DNA of 64,000 bases from Ochotona curzoniae (GCF_017591425.1 NW_024466413.1:1178001-1242000), one strand, 5' to 3'; counted from the stretch's first letter, positions 32,666 to 44,959 are shown. Notes: a model not told the origin generated them from the letters alone. Numbers and translations are program-made.

Positions 32666-35600
32666 CTAGAATTACTTTAAAATACATGAATTTTGACTTT
32701 CACTTTGTACAGCAAGTATGGCAGGAAATGCTGTTGTTTTGCTTTTAAAGCTAGACAAGTCATCAGCCATTTCTCAGCAACAGTCAAAGGGAAAAATAAC
32801 CTTGAATCAGATCTTCATTGTTCTGTAAGAATCACTGGCATGTTCTCTTTTAGTCACAGAAATGCAAATAGAGAAAGCGCCCTTTGTTAGAGGAGCAAGC
32901 ATATGCAAAGCCGATCAAGGGAAGAGGGTAATGAAGGTAGAAGCAGCCCAGGTAAGTGAGTGATCAATGGGAAATTAAGGGAGAGCCATGAGATTCCTTA
33001 AGTGACCCCTGAAGAACAGAACAGCCCAGCATGGCTCCCAGGCTTCCAGACCAGGACTCAGCAGGGAGAAACACGGTGGAGTGAGTTCACGTGTCTATTG
33101 TGCATACCTCTGTGGCAGCCTTCCTTCTGCTAGTACCTTTCTACATAGCGCCTGAACTTGACAACTTGCCTTGCCCAAGAGCAGCAAAAAAATGTGACTC
33201 AGTGAATCTGAAAGCATTCGTGTGTCAGCCTTTGCTTTCTTACTGATCTTGACTCTTCCCCATGGCGGAAACAAGCTCAGGGTAACTCTTTGGAGAAGTC
33301 GCCAGGGTCCTCTGTGCTTTCACTTCATGTTCTCACAGAGCAGAGCGGAGGCACAAGGAAGCTGAGCCAACACCACAACCACCCGGGTGGGTCCTGCTTT
33401 TCAACCTGGAGATTCAACAGCCTCAGGATCGGAGTGTGAGGAAATCTTGTTCAAAACAAAGGCTGACTCCTACAAGGACTGCCTGTGGTGGATATGTGGC
33501 TGAGGCTAGCCCACCTCAACCGCAGAGACACACTCACAAGGCTTTGCCTTAGAGAAACACCAACTGGAAGCGAAAACTATGCAATCCGTGATACTGGATG
33601 GGCTAGCCAGGGGTCTGACCCAGGAAATCCATCCCAACAGCCCCAAAGTCGGTTTTTCTGCTGTATGTCTGCATCCATTGTTCATTTGTTTCCTTAAAAG
33701 CTTGAAACTGGGACAGAACAGCCAGGTACAAGTTTCATCTCCAACAGGCAGAGGTTTAAAATCTTTTCAGGCCAAGTCAATGTGTAGATACTGGAAAATT
33801 CAACTCCTGCTGCAATCACTGGATTCCAAGTAGACACGCAAGTACATGAGCAGCAACTGAAAGATGCGAGGCGTGCTCCAGGTCCCTGAGTGCTTGGCGC
33901 ATGCCACACTGGTCCCCAGCCTTGCTGTTTTATTGCGTACTTTGGACTGGAATCTTGAAATAATGAGAAAGGTGATGAAGCAAAGGCCAGAAGAAAATTT
34001 TACCTGTACATTCTAAAAATTAGGAAGTCGAGTAAGATTATCAGTGTTGGTAATTAACAGAGGAGGCAGGAGGCTGTTGTTCAAACATCTGCAAGCACTA
34101 CAAATACAAGCAAATAGGTGTTGGAGGGTTATGGAATGCAGTGGGAAGATGAAAGAAATTCAGATTCAAACTCACACTCTATCTATCCATGTGCTAATGG
34201 GAAAGAGAATTAATTGGTGCAGGTCTCCAGCTCCTAATATAAAACAGTTTTTCACATCTCAGCTGAGGGTACATGACATGCTTAGGGAAAACACGAATGC
34301 AAGCTTTGCTGCAGTGTCTGCTGGAAGAAGCTGCCCCTGGTATGTCTGCCCCCGGATGAGGTTGGTCCCCAGGAAAGGAAGGCTCGCCTGTGTGTTAGGG
34401 ACAGACGAGGACAACTCAAAGGTTAACATGCAAATGTATCCAAAAGAACTAGACTACAGAAATCAGGTAAGCAGGAGTAAGCCTAAAGGAAGATGGCGAG
34501 ATGTTAGATGCATGTGGGACAAACACTAAACCAGCCTGACGTTCTCCGCTTCTGGTCCCTTTGATTGTGGGCAAGACCTGTGACTTCTTTCTAAGTAAAA
34601 AGATGCAATGAAACTGGTGGGGAAGGGTGGGATCTCGTGGTAGAAGACGGCTGTCTGCTCGTGTTGCAAGTGACAGGCCTGTCCTTTGCCAACTTGAGAT
34701 CAAAATGGCATGTCGTGTGTTGACCAGGGACCATCACATGGCAAGAATCTGAGGGCAATGTTCAGCCAGTCCAACAACCTACAAGCCGCTGTCACGTGAG
34801 CTAGACATGAGTTCCTTCCCGGGCCAATCTGAACTACACAACTGAAGCTACAGTTCCAATCCACAGGATTACTGCAGCTTTGTGAGACCTCCAGTTGTGC
34901 AGATACATTCACAAGTAGGTATGCATTTTTATGAAATACTTTAAGTTTAGATTAATTTCTTTTTTTGTAGAGTTTCAAATCTTCCTTTTTTATTATTTTA
35001 TTTTTAACCTAACCTGCAACAGTTTCTTGCAGAAACTGCCAATTGTAAATGCCCTCCTTTTACAAGCAGATAATTGTTGGTTTTCTAACACATCGCCTGA
35101 TTTCAAGGAATCCAGCACTTGAATGTCGAAGTCTTGTGAAGGTAGGTGCTGTGGACTTGTGGTGTGGGGTGATCCAGTGAAGCGCCTTGTCTTGTCTTTC
35201 CCTTGGTGCAGGTGCACAGTCCCCACACAGTCTGCACGCTGCGACTCTGACTTTGCCCCGAATCCTCTGTACCCTAAACTGCTGCAGTATGTTTGCCACA
35301 GGGAGTGCATGAAGTCACTCTCACGTTGCCACTCTGACCACAGGCATCACTAGCAAATCATCACTTTTAATCCGCTGAGGATGGCTTGATGGAACTAGCA
35401 GAAATTGATTGTCGGTCTGTTCACTAAGAAATCCAACACAACCTTTAATACATGCTTACTTTATCCTGTATTTCTAGAAGAGCTGTAATCTTGCCTTTTG
35501 AAATAATGCCTCTTTCCAGTCTGGAAGACATTTATTGAGATGCCTAATGATTCACCTGACAGAACCAGGCTGACCGTGTCGCTAGAGAATTAGACCTTAA

Positions 35601-36309
35601 GCCCAGGTACATTTCTCCAGGCTCACAGAAGTTAATTCCAAACAGCAATAAACTCTGCTGGCCCTTCACTGTGGCTTTCTCCCTGCTTTTGTTTTGTTTG
35701 GCTCCCTTCACAGCTGGTAGAGTTCTGTCTGAATGATAGCATTAAGTGCGAAGTTGCTGCTCTGATCTGACCACTAAATGTTCTCTAACTGGATTACCCT
35801 TGCACGGGGATCTATTCTCCATTACATGATACGGGTTTTTGTTGTTGTTTGTGCATTTGTTTGTTCTCAATGTTGTGCCTTTTGTTCCCAAGAAGAACTG
35901 CCATTTGATCTCTGCATCTGTGGGTTTGGATTTTTTGTGTCTCCCGATACATGGTTAAAACTGAAGCCCAGATGGTGTTAACTGGCTTATGAAGTCTCTT
36001 AGAAGGTGCATTGTTTTAACTAATTTGCCAAGATGAGAAAGTGCTAACATAAATGGAATATATTTAGAAATCCCAGAAAAAATAAGAAACTTGAGCCTAA
36101 AATGACTTTAAAAACACGGGTTGTAAAATTTCCACCTGATGGCCCAAACCTTACCTCTGTGAGCACAGCTCACATCTCAGCACCCTGGCACTGACGATCC
36201 TGTTTGGAAATCAGCATCTCCCAGCCTGACCCACGAAAGGCAGAACAATGGGCATTTGAGTCCAAACACTTCTTTTTTTATAAACCTGTGTTCAGGGAAG
36301 GTGAACTCA
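32666..36309. other. Long stretch without a recognisable gene
   Basis: The 161-codon open frame at 34044-34529 has no domain and no supporting splice signals. The overlapping minus-strand frames at 34993-35310 are equally unremarkable. I cannot assign repeats here. Confidence 0.4.
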
Positions 36310-36390
36310 TCTGGCTACAACTTTATTTTCAAACACGTAAAACAGAGCTAATGACACCATCACAAAGAATTGTTCTAATAATTAAATAAG
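36310..36390 (+). repeat. MIR fragment
   Basis: 'GTAAAACAGAGCTAATGACACC' and 'GAATTGTTCTAATAATTAAATAAG' follow the MIR 3' half, running straight into an AT-rich repeat. Confidence 0.5.
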
Positions 36391-36446
36391 GATTTAATAA
36401 TTAAATAATAATTAAGTAATTAAATAAGGATTAAATAATTAAATTT
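36372..36446. repeat. AT-rich tandem repeat
   Basis: Units built from AATTAAATAAGGATT and TAATAATTAAAT recur twice across the interval. It looks expanded from the end of the neighbouring MIR. Confidence 0.75.
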
Positions 36447-36539
36447 GGTGCTGATGTTGATCTTTAAAACTCAGTTATGCATTTTTGATTTCTTTGCTTT
36501 TCTCATTTCTGCGAAATTATTGCCATATGAGTTTTTGTA

Positions 36540-36700
36540 AAAAATTGCAAGGCAGAATGACAGAGGGAGAGACAGGTCTTCCATCTGCTGGTTCATACTT
36601 CCGAGAGTTCAGGAGCCTGAGATCATTGTCCGATCCTCCCTGTGAACCTAAACGGGTGCCAGACCCAAACGCCTGTGTCCAGCCTCATCCTTACTTTCTT
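36540..36700 (-). repeat. C-SINE, antisense, partial
   Basis: 'GAGGGAGAGACAGGTCTTCCATCTGCTGG' marks the complement of the 3' part. It breaks off before the head, where a second copy begins. Confidence 0.65.
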
Positions 36701-36704
36701 CTTA

Positions 36705-36970
36705 GAGAAACATGATTTGAGAGACCGATCTTCCATTTATGGCTTTATTCTCCAAATGGTTATGAAGAGCCAGGATAAAGCCAGGTTGAAGCCAGGAGCC
36801 AGCTGGGTGCCAGGGGTCCACACACCTGGCCGTCTTCTGCCTCCTTTCTAGTTGTGCTAGCAGGAAGCTGGAGAGAAGTGGAGCATCTAGAATGTGAGCC
36901 AGCACTCACATATGGGATGCTAGTATGGGCAGTAGCAGCTTAACGTGCCGTGCCACAATGGCACCCCCCA
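36705..36970 (-). repeat. C-SINE, antisense
   Basis: It shows 'GAGACCGATCTTCCATTTATGGC', 'AAGCCAGGAGCCAGCTGGG', 'CACTCACATATGGGATGCTAG' and the end 'TTAACGTGCCGTGCCACAATGGC'. It lies directly next to the partial copy at 36540. Confidence 0.8.
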
Positions 36971-38299
36971 CTTTGCTGTGTGAATTTTAATCTGTATTTT
37001 AGAATAATCTGTAAATGAGTCCAGTGATCTGAGTCTCCCTTTGATAGACTTGCTCTCTGAGGACTGGAAATGCTGTCAATCCCTGCACGCATTGGCAGTT
37101 GTTTAATAAACAGCAGAGGCTTTGAACTGGATGCTTTTCTATGCTCTCAGCTGAACAGCAGCCTCTTGCTTCGTAAAAGGAGCATTGGGACAATCAGTCA
37201 CATGGTTTCCAGTCTGGTCCACACACTGCATGGGACATGGCAATGAGGCAGTTGATCATGCAATTAATCTATAACGTTCCTATTCACAGAGCGATCATCT
37301 ATTACGATTTCTTCTCCATTTAAATGAAAGAAGTCTTTTATGTAGGAAGCTGCCAAATTACCATTATCTCAGAAGATATGGCATGCATTTTCCATTAGAC
37401 ATCAAAATCATAATTAGAGCTTTCGCAGCTTCCAAAGCTGCATTTCTGTGAAAACAACTGAAGGGAGAGAGGAGGGTGGGATTTTGTAAAATGAAGTAGG
37501 AGAGCATGAAAACTGCTTAGAAACAAAACCGCAGGTCATCCGTGTAGGGAGCAGCAAAGGCAAATGGACTGCCCTTCTGTCGGTCCTCTTACAGCAAAGC
37601 TGAGCCAGGTACCCACTCACTTAAGCTGTGGCCGAGGCAGGAGCAGAGCGTCTCCACGGGGCTCAGGGGGACTGGCTGTCCCAGTGTCACGAGACTGCCC
37701 TGAGCTTCATTGTCTCATCAGTCAGATTGAGAGACTTGCCCCAAACTCCTGGCATTCAGGTGTTTGGAACTTGTTGAGGGCTTTGCTGCTGCCACCGGCC
37801 CCTGTTATGAGACATTGTTCCCACCAAGGTCCGCCAGTTCCTGAACCTCAGTCCCGGGTCTGACTCGGATATCACCTTGAACTGGGATCTCACTAGTCTC
37901 ACCTCCTGCCGCCCCTTACCCCAGTCTTGGCTTCTGTTGCCTCGGAGGAGCACAGGGTCCTTTAATTGTGCGCTGCTCTCAGTGCTCCGCAGATAACAGA
38001 ACTGGCCATGGTTGTCCCCACTGCCCCTGCACCTGCTACTCTGTGCAGACCTCAGGTCTGCGTGGGAGGCAAGGAGCAGGGCTAGAGGGGAGCACTTTGA
38101 TCTTCCCTAGGATGCAGTAATAGAGAAAGAGCCATTAAGATACACAAAAGTCGAGGGCATTAACAACTTGGGTCATTTGGGACCAAAGTGATTTTAGAAA
38201 ATAAAGCGCATTCTTGGTCTGTTACATAAACAGTGACTTCTTAGAAAACATTTATGAAATGTGGAATCAAGTGCTGGAGAGTGTTAACATCGTCATGAC
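36971..38299. other. No gene seen
   Basis: There are short open frames only and no recognisable repeat. The segment 37560-37960 is more GC-rich but lacks CpG enrichment or splice signals that I would trust. Confidence 0.4.
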
Positions 38300-38405
38300 T
38301 CCAAACACCCAGAGCCTGTCCTGGTTCTGTAACTTTGCAATCTTTTGATAGTAATTTTGCTTCAGAAATGGGACTAACTCCATAAAACTATTATGCAAGC
38401 CAATT
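38300..38405 (+). repeat. MIR fragment
   Basis: 'CCTGTCCTGGTTCTGTAACTTTGCAATC' and 'GCTTCAGAAATGGGACTAAC' parallel the MIR core. Confidence 0.5.
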
Positions 38406-38720
38406 TCTCCACTTAGTGAAGTATTTTTCTTTATTTTAAAATATATAAAAAGAATAACAGTTGGCCAACAGCTTATGGGCTTTTCTGTATTTCACCTAGT
38501 TTCCTTTCATTACACATGAAAACCATGCCCTCCAGCTCGGCTTGCTTTAAAGGACGCATGGAGGGCTGTCCTTGGATTGCAAGGGAAGTGGTCCCTGCCC
38601 TGTGCTTCAGGCTGCTCGGAAATTGCAGGTAGAGTCAGGACCAAGACAGGACGCCCTAAACAAAGGTTTTTGGAGCCAGATAGCATTGGGAAAGGCACCA
38701 ACAATTAACTTTTGAGTTGT

Positions 38721-39029
38721 TTTTTTTTTAAAGATTTATTTATTTTTATTGGAAAGGCAGATTTACACACACACAGAGAGGTCTTCTTTCTACTGCACTC
38801 CCCAAATGGCTGCAATGGGTAGAGCTGAGCCACTTACAGTCAGGAGCTTCTTCAAGGTCTCCCACGTAAGTGCAGGAACCCAAGGACTTGAGATTCTTTT
38901 GCTGTTGACCCCGTCCATAAGCAGTGATCTGAATTGGAAGTGGAACAGCAGGTGTTAGAACTGATACCCATGTGGATGCAAGCACAGCAGGTGGAGGATT
39001 AACTGGCTGACCTACCATGCCAGCCCCCA
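38721..39029 (-). repeat. Pika-type C-SINE, antisense
   Basis: The tail complement 'AAGATTTATTTATTTTTATTGG' is split by a T run at 38721. The body reads 'CACTCCCCAAATGGCTGC', 'GGTCTCCCACGTAAGTGC', 'TGACCTACCATGCCAGCCC'. Similar AATTNNTGAGTT text lies on both sides, possibly an eroded duplication. Confidence 0.88.
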
Positions 39030-39069
39030 ATTTTCTGAGTTTTGTTTTTCTTAAACCACCCTAAGGTCA

Positions 39070-39290
39070 GTCAATTTGTACAGAGATATCAGCTGAAGGT
39101 GCCTGCTTTGTGTCTGCACAGCATGGGGCTCTGGGATGATTTGAGATCCCAGTTTTTCCAGTCAGCACAGGAGAAAGCAGAGGAGGAGAAGCCTCAGAGG
39201 AAACCCTTTGAACTCCATCTTCTGGCCTCCAAAACGTGAGACAATAAGGCTGTGCTGCAGTCTGCTCCCGGTACCCCAAGTTCATGAATC
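39070..39290 (+). repeat. MaLR-type LTR end
   Basis: 'CTTCTGGCCTCCAAAACGTGAGACAATAAG' near 39222 is the usual MLT1 3' LTR end with its poly(A) region. Upstream similarity is weak. Confidence 0.45.
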
Positions 39291-39505
39291 CAATACCATA
39301 AACCATTGCCACAGTTCATCTTCACAGATAGCAAACGGGGAATGGGAACATGGAACTGTCACTGCTGGCTCATGTGCTGTCTCCCTAGGGCTCCGTGCTC
39401 ATGCCTGCATAAGTAATGATGATTAGTAGCATCATAAACAGCAATTACAGAATACCTGTTTATAAGAAATTTGTCATAGTAATTCTGACAAAAATGTTCA
39501 TATGT

Positions 39506-39825
39506 TGGGCCTGCTGTAGTAGCCTTGTGGCTAAAGTACTTGCTTTCTGTATGCCAGGATTCCCTATGGGTGCCAGTTTGTGTCCCAGCTTCTCCACTCC
39601 ATTTCTAGCTCTCTGCTTGGGGCCTGGGAAAGCCTTGGGACCCTGAACCCAAGTGGGAGACTTGGAAGAAGCTCCTGGCCCTTGGCTTCCTGATCGACTC
39701 AGCTCTAGTCATTGCGGCCACTTGGATAGTGAACCAGATGGCAGAAGATCTTTCTGTCTGTCTTTCCTTCTCTCTGTAAATTTGACTTCTCAATGGAAAT
39801 AAATACATCTTTTTTTAAAAAAAGA
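39506..39825 (+). repeat. Pika-type C-SINE
   Basis: 'GGGCCTGCTGTAGTAGCC', 'GGCTAAAGTACTTGC', 'GCCTGGGAAAGCCTTGGG', 'GGAAGAAGCTCCTGG', 'GGCCACTTGGATAGTGAACC' and the 'CTCTCTGTAAATTTGACTT' end with an AATAAATA tail are all in order. Confidence 0.9.
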
Positions 39826-40439
39826 ATATCCATAGGAGTATTAAAAACAAAGTGATGAAGTCATAGACAAGTTCTGATGCTAAGCAAAGCAGGAGCATAC
39901 AGCCATGAATTCGTTCAACTGGAAGCTATCGCAGGGTTTTAATCCGGAGGTGGGGCTGGCAGAGAAGATCATCCAACCTTCCAGAAGCCATGCTGGGATA
40001 TGGCCAGATCCAGCCCTGCCCGCATCACCTCCTCCATCCTCCCGTTCTCTTGTCACTTCATCACCTGAATCTCTCAGGATTTGCACAGAGACCTAACAGC
40101 TGTACGACCAATGCCTTGCAGTGTCAGTCGGGTCTGGCCTTCTCTTAAGGCCCAATGAGAGCCCCTGCTCAACTGGCTCCTGTTTTAATTATTTCTGTGT
40201 CTGATGTTTCACACTGGCTTGGGGATACCTCCAACGCAGGGGACAGAACATAGGGTCAGGCCAAGGGGAGGCTTTTGGGCAATGCTAGGTTGGTTAAGGG
40301 GACGGTGAACGGGAGAGACTCTTTATGTAGTGCTAATTTAGACATCTCCTCCCTTGCAAGAGTATGACTCCGAGTTCTAGAAGGCCAGGGTGGGGAGCTG
40401 AGCTACTTGTTCTAGGCTTCCCTCCAAGCCAGGGTGCAA

Positions 40440-40585
40440 CACCGTCGGTGAACACAGCCAATGCGTACTGAGCGTGTGCTACACAACAGCTACTCCTTCC
40501 AATGTTTCATGTGTACTGAACTATTTAATCCTCATTCTGACCTCATTGCGTTCCCATTTTATAAGTCCTAGAGATAAACTTTTAA
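40440..40585 (-). repeat. MIR, antisense
   Basis: 'GTACTGAGCGTGTGCTACACAAC', 'CTATTTAATCCTCATTCTGACC' and 'TTCCCATTTTATAAGTCC' parallel antisense MIR. Confidence 0.6.
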
Positions 40586-41359
40586 AGAATATCTGTTTAA
40601 GAGAACCTTTGGATTTATAATGGATCGGAGAAGCTAGAGAGATGCCTCATGTGATCCCACAGCCTTGTCGGTGTCACCGCGGCTGCTGTGACTGCTGCCC
40701 TTTGGTGGATGCACCGGTGCTACTCAACATGCACAGTGCATCATTGCCCTCACTCTGGTATTGCATTTTCCATTGTTTCGAGTAAATGTATAATAAAAGC
40801 CGTTAGTTAAAATGTCTCTGTGCTCTGCTTGCTCACCCCTTCCTCCTCCCATATCCGAAGTATGTGAAAACTTTAACCCCAGCTTGTAACTCTCAATGCT
40901 AAACGTATCACTTGGCATCCAGACACCAAAGACATTCTGGCCTCATTCTGGTCTATCAAGGTGAGAATGATGAAGTCAGCTAAGAGAAAAATGTAAGAAA
41001 ATAAGACACTGGAAGCACCCGGTAGATGCCCGCTTTCCTTCCCTCGCTGCCCGTTGCAGGTCTCGACACTGACAGCATCACTTTTAGGGACCTCTGTGAC
41101 ACACAGATCAGCAAAACGCTCCAGGAGCCCTGAGCCAAAGGTAGAAGAGGCACTAAGTTTAGCCCAACATTCAAGCCCCTTTAACTTGCTCTTTGTGGAA
41201 AGATCACAGAGCAATTCCCGCATTTGCTGGTTTGGGGGCTTGGAGCAAGAAACACCACTTCTCTGCCAGCAGGGATGACAGGACTTCCAGCTGGTTTGTG
41301 CAAGAACAAGAATCAGAGCATGCATATCAAAGCATGCAGTAAATTGTTCACAAGCTCTG
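40586..41359. other. No gene seen
   Basis: A minus-strand open frame of up to 179 codons (40873-41412) runs through here into a MIR. Its sequence has no domain and there are no splice signals at its ends, so it is left unannotated. Confidence 0.4.
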
Positions 41360-41450
41360 CATTTGCAAGGTTGTTGGCCCCTAGCCAAACTCTTTGATCT
41401 CTCTATGCTCAAGCTTTGTCACATGCAAAGTGGAAATCAAGCAAGATGCT
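41360..41450 (+). repeat. MIR fragment
   Basis: 'CTAGCCAAACTCTTTGATCTCTCTATGCTCAAG' with 'TGCAAAGTGGAAATC' fits the MIR core. Confidence 0.5.
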
Positions 41451-41934
41451 AAATGTAAAAGCCTTCCTCAGTTCTTGCTGATAACTGAAGTGGACAGCTG
41501 TCAACCTCTGGGAGGGAGAACCTCAAATCCTGTGTGTGCAAACATGCCAGACAAAACTACCTTCATAGACACATCAGAATGCTTTGTGGTGCCTCTGTAC
41601 ATTTCTAATACACCTGGGCCCCCACAGGCAGAGAACCCTCTTTTTGTCCACAAGATTGGGTGGAGCTTGGATGCAGCAAGGCTATCTGGTGTCATGCAGA
41701 GGTCCACCTTGTAGGTTAGTAGGGAAAGGGAAAGCAACAGCCACAAGGATCCTCAGCTGCTTTTGGGCAGTTGGTGCTAGGTGGACCCCAGAGGTCACTG
41801 CAGTAGCCACCAGGTGCAGGTTTCCACCTTATTTAATGCTTCTTGGAAACCAGAAGGTTCCCTTCCAAGTCACAGTTGAGAGCTCTTTCATCCTGCACGG
41901 AGAATGTTTTCCTCACCTCCTCCTATTTGCTTGG

Positions 41935-42090
41935 CAGTTACCCACTCATAGGGACATCTTTTTAGATTCTGTGCAAACATCACTTCCTCTGTGAAGTCCT
42001 GTGGGCAGAGCTAACCAATGCCTCCCCCAGCTTCCCATAGCTCACTTGGCACACTTGCAGCATGACTCCTTCACGTTTGGCATGACCCTT
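41935..42090 (+). repeat. L2 fragment
   Basis: 'CATCACTTCCTCTGTGAAGTCC' and 'TAGCTCACTTGGCACAC' resemble the L2 3' coding and UTR region. Confidence 0.45.
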
Positions 42091-42654
42091 TGTTCCTTAT
42101 TACGCCCCAGTTCCCAAACCCACTAGCCACACCTGCTCACAGATGTCCCCAGTCCTCCAACCTCTGGGGTCTCTTCTAGTGCTTTGGAGACTTCCGCATC
42201 GTTCCAGACTTTCAAGCTGGAATTCCACTAGGTTTTGAGTCCAAATATCACCTCCTCTGGGGAGTATTTCCACCCATGGCCTCCAGCAGCTTGCACTGTA
42301 CACCGTGGTACACTATCTGTGGCACTAACACTCTTTGAGGTGTGTTCATCCTGGACATGGAGGGGCTTTGGAAGCTGAGGTGTCTTTAAGAGTTCCTCAG
42401 GACAGTGGAAACCCAGTGCAGCACAGGAGCTACTTCCCTGAGAAGGCTGTGGGAGGGGAGAGCCCCAATTCTCCTGGGCGCTCCAGGTCCCTGTTGACCT
42501 CTCAGCAGAGGTTTTCGGAGTCTATGGCAGCTTCTCTCTATTCCCCACCAACCCCAGCGTTTTCTTGCTCTTCCTCTAGGAGTTGTCCATATCCCAGGAA
42601 TGCCTCACCACCTTCCTGACTTCTCTAGCAGTGTGGGCTAATGGGCTGGGATCA

Positions 42655-42790
42655 GAGAAGCTTGGAATCACAATCCCATCTTAGAAATGCCCTGAGAGCT
42701 TGTTTTCCTATTCAAAGTGGAAGCAAGGCTAGGACCCACCTCATCTCTTATTGTGAAGATTAGCTTAATAGTGCAGCTAAGACTTGGCAG
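42655..42790 (+). repeat. MIR fragment
   Basis: 'CTTGGAATCACAATCCCATC', 'CTTGTTTTCCTATTCAAAGTGG' and 'TGAAGATTAGCTTAATAGTGC' follow the MIR order. Confidence 0.5.
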
Positions 42791-42799
42791 ACTTTCATG

Positions 42800-42965
42800 T
42801 TGGTTGCAGGGACTCAGTCACTTGAGCCATCAGCTGCTGCCTTCCAGGCCTACCAGCAGGAAACTGGTTTATAAGTGGAGGTGCTGGGATGGGAACCAGC
42901 ACTCCTCTGATGTGGGCTACACTCAAACCAAGCAGTGGCTCAACCTGCTGTGCCAAGACACCTGC
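42800..42965 (-). repeat. C-SINE, antisense, partial
   Basis: 'GCAGGGACTCAGTCACTTGAGCC', 'GCTGGGATGGGAACCAGCACTC' and 'GGCTCAACCTGCTGTGCCAAGACACC' are the complement of the 5' two thirds of the SINE. Confidence 0.75.
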
Positions 42966-43655
42966 TCTCCACTCTTTTCCTCTGCGTGGCTTCATCTTAG
43001 CATCACGAGCACCTCTAGTCCCTCAGCCCTTAACCTCTCCCATTTCTGTCACCCTTGTCTCCACCTTTAATTCACCGAGCTTTCAGCTCTCTTCACCCCA
43101 GTCCCATTGCAGCACCTCTGGAATCCAAGCCAGCCCCCAGTATCTGCTCTTACCTGCCGCTTGAGTCAAAACCTTGTCTGATCAGCCAGGTGTCATATCA
43201 GCCCTTCCCATTTCCTTCAAACCCTAATTCCAAAACTTCCCCTTGAGGTAGGCAAGCCCTCTGTTTCTCAAAGAGAGTAAAACCCTGACAGGTTTTTGTG
43301 CCTCCCTTCTCCATTTCTTTATCATCTTGGGACACATCTCATCCCCTTTCCCTGCCAGCTGCCTCTATAGAGTGGAGCTGGCTCACCTGAGTCTGATCCC
43401 AAGCTTTGGGCTCAGCTCCTGTTACCTCTCTGAGGCCCTCCATCTTCCTCCTTCATATGAAATATTGCTACCCTGTGCAGTTTCCTTTCACTTTTGAACA
43501 GGTTCACATTGTTCCACCCCTGAAACATTTTGTTTTTCCCTTATTAACTAAATCAATAATAATAAAAAAATCTTCCTACAAAGACACTCTCAGACTTCTC
43601 CATCAAGTGATTTTATAGTTAACAATTCAAGAAGTAGAGGATTAAATAAGAATTT
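42966..43655. other. Pyrimidine-rich stretch, possibly eroded L2
   Basis: The plus strand is rich in C and T, as in plus-oriented L2 coding sequence, but no diagnostic string is present. Frames here are low-complexity. Confidence 0.3.
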
Positions 43656-43970
43656 CAGGGTTGTTATGTAGTAAAGAGGGTGAAGTTACTGTCTGCAATG
43701 CTGACATTCCACCATATAGATGCTGGTTCGCGTCCCAGCTGCTCCATTTTTGATCCACTCCCTACTAGTGCATCCGGAAAAAGCAGTGAAAGATGCCTCA
43801 CATGCTTGGGTACCTGCATGCATGTGGAACACCTGGAAGCCCAAGAAGAAGCTTCTGACATTAGGGTGGGTCAGCCTCAGCTGTGTCAGCTTTCTGGGGA
43901 GTAAACCAGGAGATGGAAAACCTCTCTAACTTTGCCTTTCAAATAACCTTTTTTTAAAATTCAAACTTAA
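43656..43970 (+). repeat. C-SINE
   Basis: 'GCTGACATTCCACCATATAGATGCTGG', 'GTCCCAGCTGCTCC', 'TTTCTGGGGAGTAAACCAGGAG' and the A-rich end are present. Confidence 0.87.
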
Positions 43971-44326
43971 AAAGAGGGAAAACAAACAAACAAAAAAAGA
44001 TAGTTGAACTTTGATTTTACACCCAAGTGAGGCTGGGAGAGTGAAGCAAACAATATATTCAAATCATGTCATAAACACTGTTTAGGAAATATTGGCAATC
44101 TGAATAGAAGAATGTTTGTAAAAAGATGTTATATTACAACAGTTGGAGCTTATTTCAAGAATGCAAATTTGTATCAATTTTATAAAACATATTGTAATCT
44201 ACTCTATTTATAGAGGTGAGGGAGAAAGCCATCTTATCTTAATAGACACAGAAGAGTATGTTAAAATTTAATAAGCTTTGGAAAGACATAAACACAGAAG
44301 ATTTTGTTTAGCTACTAATCTGTACA

Positions 44327-44513
44327 TAGCTTCTTCCGGGTCTCCCACATGGGTGCAGGGTCCCAAGGCTTTGGCCCATCCTCTATTGCTCTCCCAGGCC
44401 ACAAGCGGGGAGCTGGATGGGAAATAGGGCCTCAGAACGCGAACTGGTGCCCATATAGGATCCTGGCACATGCAAGGTGAGGACTTTGCCTGTTAGGCTA
44501 CCAAGCCAGGCCC
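44327..44513 (-). repeat. C-SINE, antisense, lacking its 3' end
   Basis: It shows 'CTTCTTCCGGGTCTCCCACATGGG', 'GGGAGCTGGATGGG', 'CCCATATAGGATCCTGGCAC' and 'CTACCAAGCCAGGCCC'. The tail-proximal third is absent, so this is a 3' truncation rather than the usual 5' truncation. Confidence 0.85.
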
Positions 44514-44734
44514 ACTCCAAAGCATTTCAAGCAGGGTGAGGACTAGACTGCTCGGGATCACTTCCTCCATCCGGCTCAGCCTGGAACTCTGCCATGAGAC
44601 GGTGCACAAAGTATGAAGAATCACAACTATCACAGCAGAACTGAGTTTGTAGACAAATTATTAGTATATGTAAGAGATTGAAGGAATACAGCTGATATGA
44701 TCCAAATATTTTTCATCCCCAAGTTCTACTACTT

Positions 44735-44955
44735 CCCAATGTGAGGTATAAAACTTTGCAATGTGAGTGGTTCTTGAGTGAGTTGAACTCCCTTACAAGA
44801 GAGGTCCATGGCAGTGTGTATGTGTCCTTTCTGTCCACGCGGAGGACGCAGTCACAAGGTTTTAGTTTTGGGGACTACTACATCCTCACCACACCCTTAC
44901 TCCCCAGATGCCTGGATCATGAATCTTCCAGACTGTAGGACCATAAGACACAAAT
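44735..44955 (+). repeat. MaLR-type LTR remnant (MST/THE1-like)
   Basis: 'AGTGAGTTGAACTCCC', 'GAGGACGCAGTCACAAGG', 'CCCCAGATGCCTGGATCATG' and 'CTTCCAGACTGTAGGACC' follow the 3' half of MST-type LTRs. Confidence 0.5.
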
Positions 44956-44959
44956 TACA

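Noticed and set aside
34044..34529. Plus-strand open frame of 161 codons
   Set aside because: No domain, no splice acceptor or donor at suitable positions, and overlapping frames on the other strand.
39506..39580. tRNA-like A and B box text at the heads of SINEs
   Set aside because: These are the tRNA-derived heads of C-SINEs and not tRNA genes; none folds obviously into a full cloverleaf.
40873..41412. Minus-strand open frame of 179 codons
   Set aside because: No recognisable domain, the first part overlaps a MIR, no splice signals at its edges, and plus-strand frames are open over the same interval.
42808..42825. CAGGGACTCAGTCACT shared with the 25-kb hairpin unit
   Set aside because: Here it sits at the normal position of the C-SINE phrase 'GCAGGGACCCAAGCACTT' and is probably a mutated version; the rest of the hairpin is absent.
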